A DNA stretch of 64,000 nucleotides from Agelas oroides (Eukaryota > Porifera > Demospongiae > Agelasida > Agelasidae), in the NCBI GenBank assembly GCA_949130485.1, contig OX422185.1, forward strand, positions 2,526,304 to 2,590,303. The letters are read 5' to 3'. Every line of letters starts with the position of its first letter. Positions within the stretch are counted from its first letter, which is position 1. The position numbers were made by a program, and so were the translations under genes. Of the stretch, positions 56,405 through 64,000 are shown one piece after another. The notes beneath the pieces are model-generated. The model ran no database searches, had not been told where the DNA came from, and was given only the letters and a program-made list of their open reading frames with translations.

Positions 56405-57314
56405 CTGCATACAGCAAAAAAGTGTTAACTCTGGTGTTCTGATGCATTACATAGAGGATTGGCAAATGGTATATAGACTGATTGTAAATTGTAAGCCTGA
56501 CCATGTACTACAATGTGTGATGCTTCTGCCCTAGGTGTGTGCTGGCAAAATAACAAGTTCTGCCACATGTAACTAAGGCTGACCCTTAGTTGGTGTATGC
56601 TTTCAAACAGCAGGACTCTAAGCTTTACTTGTTAAATGCAACAGAAATATTTGTAAACAAAGGAAGCTAAGCACACATGCAGCCAAAAAATTATTGCTGC
56701 TCTACAGACAGTTTGTTCAGGCTTACTGTGATATGCTGAATTAAGCATCTGCTTTGGAATAATAGCAGGTTTGAAATTATACGCACCACTGTTGCCTTTA
56801 ACATAACTTTAAAAAAAATAAAGTAACTCCTTTTAGAAAAGGTGCTTTTGGATGTGGTCCATACAAGACTTTAATCCCACATCATGTGAAGACACTTGTA
56901 CAGTGTAGCTCAAATCACACTGTCATTCTCTCTGAATGTTGTGTATTTAAGCTTTAACTTTAGGTGGGATTGTAAGGCCCATGTTTAAAATCACTTTTCA
57001 AGAGAAGAAAAGCACCACTGGAAGATACAGAGTTGCCTCTTCATTTGCACACTTTCTCTCTAAGCATGGGAAGCAGATTCTCTCTTTGACTATCACAATC
57101 CTGTAGATATTTGCACCTCATAACCATGTGAGACAAGATGTCCTAAGCATTTAGAGGTCATGCATGTTCTCGGCATAGCATGTAACATCATCACATGCTT
57201 GACATTGACATAGCCTGGTTGCATGACCGTTTGCCCAGATCTTGTTCCCCTTAAACGTGAAAAGAGGAAGTGAGTAGCACTTATCCGTAGAAACCTATGG
57301 GTGGCCATCTTAGA
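56405..57314. other. no gene recognised
   Basis: No exon with splice support. Contains ordinary AT-rich sequence and short random open frames. Confidence 0.35.
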
Positions 57315-57500
57315 TTACCAAACTTGTACTCCAAGGTGGCCACCCGCATAGTTTCTCCAAGGTGTGATGTTGACACCTGAGCTTTGGAAGATCTCTATGC
57401 CATTGGATAGGTGATCTGGTTTCACTATAAGCCAAGTCTTGCTCCATGGAATTTGCAAAATAGCCATATTCAGGATGGAAGAAAGAATTTTTCCCACCAA
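57315..57500 (-). pseudogene. retroelement reverse-transcriptase fragment
   Basis: Reads SKTWLIVKPDHLSNGIEIF then GVNITPWRNYAGGHLG, resembling the K.WLIVKP......F..TGVNIT..G..HLGA stretch found in many metazoan retroelement polymerases. Only about 60 residues survive; flanking frames are shifted. Confidence 0.5.
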
Positions 57501-57938
57501 AGAGGAAAGGGGGGTCGGCCAACGTAATTATTACAACATTTTTGTACCTCCGTGGAATTTCGGCAGCATGATCTGATTGGCTGATTTGGCAATTATCTCG
57601 CCAGCACTGGTTTCCTCACTGCAAACCACTTAGCTCTATCAGCACACCTTTACAGACTTATACTTATCACACTTCCAATTTAGCAAGCACGTTCCAAGGC
57701 TTAGCTTTCAGCAGAACTCATAGCAACAGCTAGCCCATGGTGTGAGGATGTGCTATATTCACTTCTTTCCAGGGTCTGGGTTTGAGACTAAACATGGGGT
57801 GGAGCACTGGATATATTCATGTATTCTGGGATGAACTCTAGAAAAACAAACATCATCTATACAAACAGCATTCATGTATTGATATGCATTTCCATGCATT
57901 ATTGGAAGTTTAAGTACACAGAGGATGTAACCCTACAC

Positions 57939-59875
57939 TGTGGTGGCCCGGTAGTGTCAAAAACGACTTTCGCATGTCACATTGAATTCGGCTCCGCAAT
58001 CGCTAAATTAGATATACGGCATTGCGTTATTCGTAAATATACGGTAGCGCGATCGGTCAGTGATCACCCTGTGCGGTCACCGATCGGAGTGGTGCGCTCT
58101 GTGATCACCCCGTGCGGTCACCGATCGGAGTGGTGCGGTCTGTGATCTACCTGTGCGGTCACCGATCGAGGTTGTGCGGTTTGTGATCTACCTGTGCGGT
58201 CACCGATCGAGGTTGTGCGGTCTGTGATCATCCTGTGCGGTCACCGATCGGTGTGGTGCGGTCTGTGATCACCCCATGCGGTCACCGATCGGAGTGGTGC
58301 GGTCTGTGATCTACCTGTGCGGTCTGTGATCACCCTGTGCAGTCACCGATCACTCAGTGCGCTCACCGATCTGCCCTGTGCGGTCACCGATCAAGGTTGT
58401 GCGGTCTGTGATCACCCTGTGCGGTCATCGATCACTCAGTGCGGTCACCGATCTGCCCTGTGCGGTCACCGATCTGCTCAGTGCGGTCACCGATCTTAGC
58501 GTGCGCTCATAGATCTTAGCGTGCGCTCACCGATCACTCAGTGCGGTCACCGATCTGCCCTGTGCGGTGACCGATCACTCAGTGCGGTCACCGATCTGCC
58601 CTGTGCGGTGACCGATCACTCAGTGCGCTCACCGATCTCCCCTGTGCGGTCACCGATCACTCTGTGCGATCACCGAACAGGGTAGATCGGTGAGCGCACG
58701 CTAAGATCGGTGACCGCACAGAGCAGATCGGTGACCGCACAAAGTGATCGGTGAGCGCACAGGGTGATCACAGACCGCACTGAGTGATCGGTGACCGCAC
58801 AGGGCAGATCGGTGAGCGCACTGAGTGATCGGTCACCGCACAGGGGAGATCGGTGAGCGCACTGAGTGATCGGTCACCGCACAGGGCAGATCGGTGACCA
58901 CACTGAGTGATCGGTCACCGCACAGGGCAGATCGGTGACCGCACTGAGTGATCGGTCACCGCACAGGGCAGATCGGTGACCGCACTGAGTGATCGGTGAG
59001 CGCACGCTAAGATCGGTGACCGCACTGAGCAGATCGGTGACCGCACAAAGTGATCGGTGACCGCACAGGGCAGATCGGTGACCGCACTGAGTGATCGGTC
59101 ACCGCACAGGGCAGATCGGTGACCGCACTGAGTGATCGGTCACCGCACAGGGCAGATCGGTGACCGCACTGAGTGATAGGTGAGCGCACGCTAAGTTCGG
59201 TGACCGCACTGAGCAGATCGGTGACCGCACAAAGTGATCGGTGACCGCACAGGGCAGATCGGTGACCGCACTGAGTGATCGGTCACCGCACAGGGCAGAT
59301 CGGTGACCGCACTGAGTGATCGGTCACCGCACAGGGCAGATCGGTGACCGCACTGAGTGATCGGTGAGCGCACGCTAAGATCGGTGACCGCACTGAGCAG
59401 ATCGGTGACCGCACAAAGTGATCGGTGACCGCACAGGGCAGATCGGTGACCGCACTGAGTGATCGGTCACCGCACAGGGCAGATCGGTGACCGCACGGGG
59501 TGATCACAGACCGCACCATACCGATCGGTGACCGCACAGGTAGATCACAGACCGCACCACTCCGATCGGTGACCGCACAGGTAGATCACAGACCGCACAA
59601 CCTCGATCGGTGACCGCACAGGTAGATCACAGACCGCACAACCTCGATCGGTGACCGCACAGGTAGATCACAGACCGCACCACTCTGATCGGTGACCGCA
59701 CATGGTGATCACAGACCGCACCACTCCGATCGGTGACCGCACAGGGTGATCACTGACCGATCGCGCTACCGTATATTTACGAATAACGCAATGCCGTATT
59801 TTATAATTTAGCGATTGCGGAGCCGAATTCAATGTGACATGTGAAAGTCGTTTTTGACACTACCGGGCCACCACA
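57939..59875. mobile_element. 1.94 kb foldback satellite element
   Basis: Inverted ends TGTGGTGGCCCGGTAGTGTC continue for over 100 bp (AACGAC, TGTCACATTGAATTCGG, GCAATCGCTAAAT, ATATACGGTAGCGCGATCGG). They are flanked by a perfect 6 bp duplication CTACAC (57933-57938 and 59876-59881). The interior is an array of GATCGGTGACCGCAC-type units whose orientation flips near 58677. Repeat-derived frames (RSPITQCGHRSALCG) are not genes. Confidence 0.9.
58040..59760. repeat. GATCGGTGACCGCAC satellite with 184 bp higher-order unit
   Basis: About 110 units of 14-16 bp. The left block (to about 58676) reads TGCGGTCACCGATC and the right block the inverse. In the right block a compound unit marked by GAGCGCACGCTAAG starts near 58991, 59175 and 59359, spaced 184 bp. 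Variants alternate GGTGACC and GGTCACC. Confidence 0.9.
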
Positions 59876-59943
59876 CTACACTGTACATGTGGTGCGTAAA
59901 AAAGTGGGAGGTGCATGCAAGCTAGGTCTTGCAAAGAAGTATA

Positions 59944-60088
59944 GGTTATTGCACTATGTCGAGGCTCTACGCTGTTTTAGAAACCTGAGGGATGTTACAT
60001 AATCAACGAGGGCGAAGCCCGAGGTGATTATGTAACATCGCGAAGGTTTCTATAAAACAGCGTAGAGCCGAGGCATAGTGCAATAACC
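59944..60088. repeat. 145 bp near-perfect hairpin
   Basis: GGTTATTGCACTATGTCGAG to the inverse CGAGGCATAGTGCAATAACC. Arms run to the centre through GCTCTACGCTGTTTTAGAAA and GATGTTACATAATCA. Only a few mismatches and a very short loop. Confidence 0.85.
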
Positions 60089-61171
60089 GACTTAGACTAT
60101 GGGCGCGAGACTATGGGCGCGAATTTGTAGTATGATTCGTCACCTTACTGTGGTTCATACTATAGTGCGCGGGCGGATTATGTAAGCGGTTTCCGTTTCC
60201 GGTATTGCATTTTTGAATTTTTGAATCGACGTGGCTGGTGTTGCTGTGCGTTGCTGCTGCTTTTTGACTGGAAAAGGATGAATTTGAGTACGCTTAGGCC
60301 ACTAAAGGATCCCCGAAACATCTCTGGAGTCGAGGCAGAGTCGGATCGATGACGAAAGGCCTTTTGCCCGCGTTGACTTGAAACCAAGATGCTGCTGGTG
60401 CTCGGCCACGATGCCGATGGGCAGCTAGCTTGCTACCTAGCCGCTCTTGGAAGCTGGCAACCATGAAACATTGGTTCGAGCTGGCAGTAGAACGCCCAGC
60501 ATCCCAGTTCCGCTGGGAGTGACGGCAAGCCAACGACTCGTCGAATACAAACTGGTCCTAGCGCTATCCCTGGATCAACCGCCTGGCGAGTGAAATTATC
60601 GTCGGCATCCGTCAGGATAGCGGTTAGCTGATGGGAAGCAGTCCAACCGTGCGTGGTTCCACACACCAAGTAAGAACTACAGCTGCACGAATAAAACTCG
60701 AAATTTGTGTGACACTTTGGCTGTTGTGCTAGCTAGTACTCAGTACAGTCGGGGGCTCTATACAGTGCTGGCAGTAGCTCTCCTAGTGCGTTCCGGGGAG
60801 AATTGGCCCTTCCATTGCAAAACAACAAAAAAGTTCTTAGGTTTCTAAACAGCATTTTAATGACCTTAGGTTTCTAAACAGCATTTAATGACCTGCCTGA
60901 GAGTAATTGCTTGATTTTAAATACCTAATTAACTTCAAAAGATCAAAGCATATTATGCATACCATAGTCTAAATGAGAGAAAGCATACTGAAAACATTTT
61001 TTTGAAAGCTAAATGGTCTCAATCAGTTGGAACAATGATTTTTTGTAATTAAAGATCAGAAGTTGAGTCAAGGTCAAAAGTTGAGTCAAGGTCGGTTGGA
61101 AGGTTTGTCATTTTATCCCATGTTGACAACTGCCTGTAGCTTGGTACATAGGCCAGAAACATAACACTTAC
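60089..61171. other. no gene recognised
   Basis: GC-richer 60180-60670 has overlapping minus-strand frames without family resemblance. A short direct repeat TTAGGTTTCTAAACAGCATTT lies at 60838 and 60865. Confidence 0.4.
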
Positions 61172-61248
61172 TGAGATATGTGGTCGATCAACAACTACTT
61201 TCCTTTTATGACAGCCATTGCGGTACAACAAGTCATTTATATCCTCCC
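61172..61248 (-). CDS. possible isolated exon
   Basis: 77 bp between GGAGAGCAG and CTCA|GTAAGT, entry phase 1, exit phase 0. Encodes EDINDLLYRNGCHKRKVVVD then RPHIS. Good donor, but no partner exon or domain recognised. Confidence 0.25.
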
Positions 61249-62100
61249 CTGCTCTCCTTCATAAGAACTTAAGCTATGCATGGTAGCCTGGAATGAAACA
61301 CACTCAAGGGGCTTGAACCCAAATTTTGTCGCTGCAAGAGTAAAAGTACCTGGTAACCTACCTACGGTAACTGTTAGTGCACTTATTTGTTACAAGTGAA
61401 CTTGATGGTACTTATTATGCACCTACATGTTTGCGTACATGTCCAACAACAAGGATTGAGGTCATTGTATTAGAAGTACCATAATATATTACTGTAAAAA
61501 TTGGTGGTAGCCTGGCCGTACGACAGGTCACGTCATTTGCAGTTTGACTTCCATTCACGTTTAGGCAGTGGCCCACCTCCTTTAGCCATGGTAGGGTTAC
61601 ACCCCCTTTTGACTTGAGTTTCCAGTACAACATGAATAAAAGTTATTTTGTTTATGCAAAAAAAAAAAGGGGGTTGAACGCTGGCTATATTCATGTAGTA
61701 GTGAATGAACTTTGGGAATACTATGGGCAGTATTTATGCATTTTTTTACATAATATGTATTCATACCGTATTGGAACTGTGGGTACACAGAGAATGTAAC
61801 CCTGTGAAAAGTGGGAGGTGTATGGTACAACTAAGATGACCAATCTTGAATTAGATTAACCTCCATAATAGGTGACACTAATCACAGACATGATGATTGT
61901 GATGGAGAGATCATGCATGCACTAGTGTAGTTACATAGCTAGTGGAGTGGTATCAATATCTGAGACTTCAGAAGAACTCTTTGTGGCCAGAGGAACAAGC
62001 AGTTGCTATATATAGCCATAGGCAGCGAAACCAAAAATGTTTGCAGTCAAAAGATCAGCTCGGTGGGTTAGTCTCTCCTTTGACCATATCTTGGCAAGTG

Positions 62101-62199
62101 TAGCCTTGTTTCCAGTCCTTCCCACATTCCAGTTTTTTATTGCTTACTGTAAAGGATCAATAACTGGAAAGTGCATGGGAAGGCCTGGGAATGAGGCTA
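62101..62199. mobile_element. TAGCCTTG-family element, 99 bp
   Basis: TAGCCTTGTTTCCAGTCCTT to GGCCTGGGAATGAGGCTA, with an inner CCAGTTTTTTATTG/CAATAACTGG match. Target duplication not visible. Confidence 0.55.
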
Positions 62200-62382
62200 G
62201 ACAATTTCATGTGGCTACATGCCATGCAATCAAGGTTTTTACCTGTAGCTAATGGGCTAATTTACACCACTCTCTAAAGTTAGTTGTAGGTTGCAAATCT
62301 GCTATGCAGCTTATGCTCATGTGTGTATGGAAAGCTAATTTTATCAGCAGCAGAAGATTTGAGAACCTGTCAACATCTAAGT

Positions 62383-62488
62383 AATACTTATATCACGTCT
62401 ACGAGGGATGTATCCGGTTTAAATCGCTCCGCCCTCGGGCGTCGCGATTTAAACCGGATACATCCTGAGTAGGCGTGGTATAAGTGTT
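62383..62488. repeat. 106 bp hairpin
   Basis: AATACTTATATCACGTCTAC and inverse GTAGGCGTGGTATAAGTGTT; the inner arms GGATGTATCCGGTTTAAATC and GATTTAAACCGGATACATCC are perfect. Centre GCTCCGCCCTCGGGCG. Confidence 0.85.
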
Positions 62489-63053
62489 TTGTGTCACCGG
62501 TTGCTAAGCAAATGACGTCCACGGTTGTTGCCAAGCGTGACGTCATGAAATGTGTTTAGCTGGCTTCTCAATTCAAATCGAGCGTTGCTGCCATGGCTGA
62601 ATCTGTAGCGTTATTTACTCACTGCTAGGCCGTTCAGCTTTCAGCGATGACAAATTCTGCCATCGTAAATCGAAGAACGCAAGCAGGAATAAAGAACTGT
62701 AAGTTTTATGGCCCAAACGAGGTACAATCACTTTTTTTACTCAGCTCACCGCACGTAAGCGTGAGTAGCTAGGTCGGGCGTAATAATGTGTGCAGTTCTA
62801 GCGTATTTAAAGCGTTGCTGCTCTCTCTGCAAGGCTTAGAAAAGAGTAGTTGAAACGAAAAAGTGTTCGAAAGTCCGCTGTGTAGCGCTACGAACAAATT
62901 TGAATATGCCTCGATTGAGCGCTGTTCTAGGAGTACGCAAGCTGCTTTTTTCTTTTTGTCTTGCTGCTTCGTGCATGCATTCCGTGTCATATAGCTATGT
63001 TTCATATATACTGTACTGTCCATGTACAAGCAATGCTGGGTTAATTGTACTTT

Positions 63054-63137
63054 TCACACCCAGTTAAAGCACGCTCACACCTAGTTAAAGCACGCTCACA
63101 CCTGGTTAAAGCACCTTCACACCTGGTTAAAGCACGG
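63054..63137. repeat. 21 bp tandem repeat, 4 copies
   Basis: TCACACCTGGTTAAAGCACGC-like units at 63054, 63075, 63096 and 63117 with single-base changes. Confidence 0.85.
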
Positions 63138-64000
63138 TTCTCACGGCAAGGCGGAATCTTGCTTCCTTAAAGTGTGTGCGGTTTCTTTGATCCGCCCACG
63201 CAAGGTGACACAAGTGATCTTACGGTATGACTGCTGCTCCATATACCACAGTACATTGGCAGCTTCGATGTGTCGAGATAGCTGTGACCATTCAGTCAGC
63301 TGTCCCTCTCCTTCATTAGGCCCCAATTCATTGATTTATAGTGTCCCATCAGGTGCTTGTCCTGCACACAATGCGGGCGGGCGGGTATTATCATTACTCA
63401 GCCAACAGATATTTCTCACGAAAGAAGTTGACAAGCGTGATGGCAAGATGATTGTCGGTCATTAATCCGCCATTGTAGAGGTTCTTTTGGATGCTGTCCA
63501 CTATAAACGCTTGTTAGCGGGAATTACGTTCATCGCTATGCTCATGACGCCTATCGCTGGTTTGTTTAACGCCGCTGATATGTGCAAATATAAATAATGG
63601 TGATAAACTCTATCGCAGAAAATCCATACGGGCGGTCGATGAGAAACTAATAGCGGATAATTAAATTTGGTGGATTGGCGGTCGGACAAGCGAGCCGCCA
63701 AATTAAATTCCGCCAAATTTTTCCCAAAACGGTCCCCAAGCGTTCGAGCACAAGACGTCAATCAGTCGACGTCCTTGATCGATCGCGAGGCAAGCGCAAA
63801 CTAGTGTTTAGTGTATCATACCACGGCGTTACTGAAGTATTTTCGTCCAGCGGTACTCACGAAGCTCCCCTCCCTAGCACAGAGAGAGAATTACAAGAAG
63901 CAAACGCTGGCGTAAAGGAAGCCCAAGGACGAAACGAGTCACACCCACAAAGGCACCGGCCATGGTAAGTACAACGATTATACGCCCGAAGAAAGCTGGC
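63138..64000. other. right edge, no confirmed gene
   Basis: An open plus-strand frame runs from about 63675 to CATG|GTAAGT at 63964 (contains STERELQEANAGVKEAQGRN). It could be an exon of a gene beyond the edge, but its beginning overlaps a GGCGGTC/CCGCCAAATT hairpin (63655-63725) and no ATG or acceptor is clear. Confidence 0.3.

Noticed and set aside
57819..59537. Open frames with RSPITQCGHRSALCG-type repeats
   Set aside because: Translation of the satellite; present on both strands.
58040..59760. CRISPR-like array of short repeats
   Set aside because: Units are contiguous 14-16 bp satellites without unique spacers, inverted about a centre and inside a transposon-like unit in animal DNA.
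60178..60669. Three overlapping minus-strand frames of 69-79 codons
   Set aside because: No recognisable domain, no splice-phase partner, and mutually exclusive frames.

Overview
This is eukaryotic, animal-type DNA. Genes are split into short exons (33-608 bp) with GT..AG borders, and no bacterial gene arrangement is present. The families seen are a bubblegum-type acyl-CoA synthetase (ACSBG), a ZU5 plus death-domain protein and a second death-domain protein. Together with very dense small inverted-repeat elements they suggest an invertebrate metazoan, most likely a demosponge. That placement is an inference from gene content and was not tested.

All three supported genes are on the minus strand, so each reads from high to low coordinates. 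(1) 56.4-37.8 kb: an ACSBG-like gene. I could trace 17 exons from 51982 to 37840 whose splice phases all fit (about 681 codons). At least three Pro/Ser/Thr-rich phase 1-1 exons precede it at 56.4-55.5 kb. (2) 37.4-33.2 kb: extra copies of the last three ACSBG exons (16B, 17B, 15C, 15D, 16C), interrupted by a 3.4 kb block of mobile DNA. (3) 32.0-28.2 kb: exons of a ZU5 plus death-domain protein. Its first visible exon has no usable start codon, enters in phase 1, and follows ACSBG exon copy 16C, which leaves in phase 1. A read-through ACSBG-ZU5-death transcript is therefore frame-compatible. (4) 5.9-1.2 kb: exons of another death-domain protein that runs off the left edge.

Most of the rest is mobile or repetitive DNA. 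8.5-10.8 kb is a composite of Tigger/pogo-like ends flanked by TA. 11-19 kb holds a duplicated segment of about 1 kb that carries a small ATG-to-donor exon. 15.7-20 kb, 44.1 kb, 46.2 kb and 51.1 kb hold members of a TAGCCTCGTTCCCAGGC-ended family with 9-10 bp target duplications; two of them are only 41-42 bp long. 22.5-23.9 kb holds two minisatellites. 32-36.4 kb holds two foldback elements with GGACT-rich arms. 33.9-34.7 kb is a transposon-gene remnant (integrase zinc-finger and C48-peptidase pieces), and 39.8-41.3 kb a LINE remnant. 57.9-59.9 kb is a 1.94 kb foldback satellite element with a 6 bp target duplication.

The acyl-CoA synthetase would activate long-chain fatty acids. The ZU5/death genes would act as signalling adaptors. 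The unusual feature is their physical order and matching splice phases, through the duplicated ACSBG 3' exons. No rRNA, CRISPR array, bacterial promoter or operon was seen; the only RNA-gene-like sequence is a degenerate tRNA-Thr-like copy at 36.0 kb.
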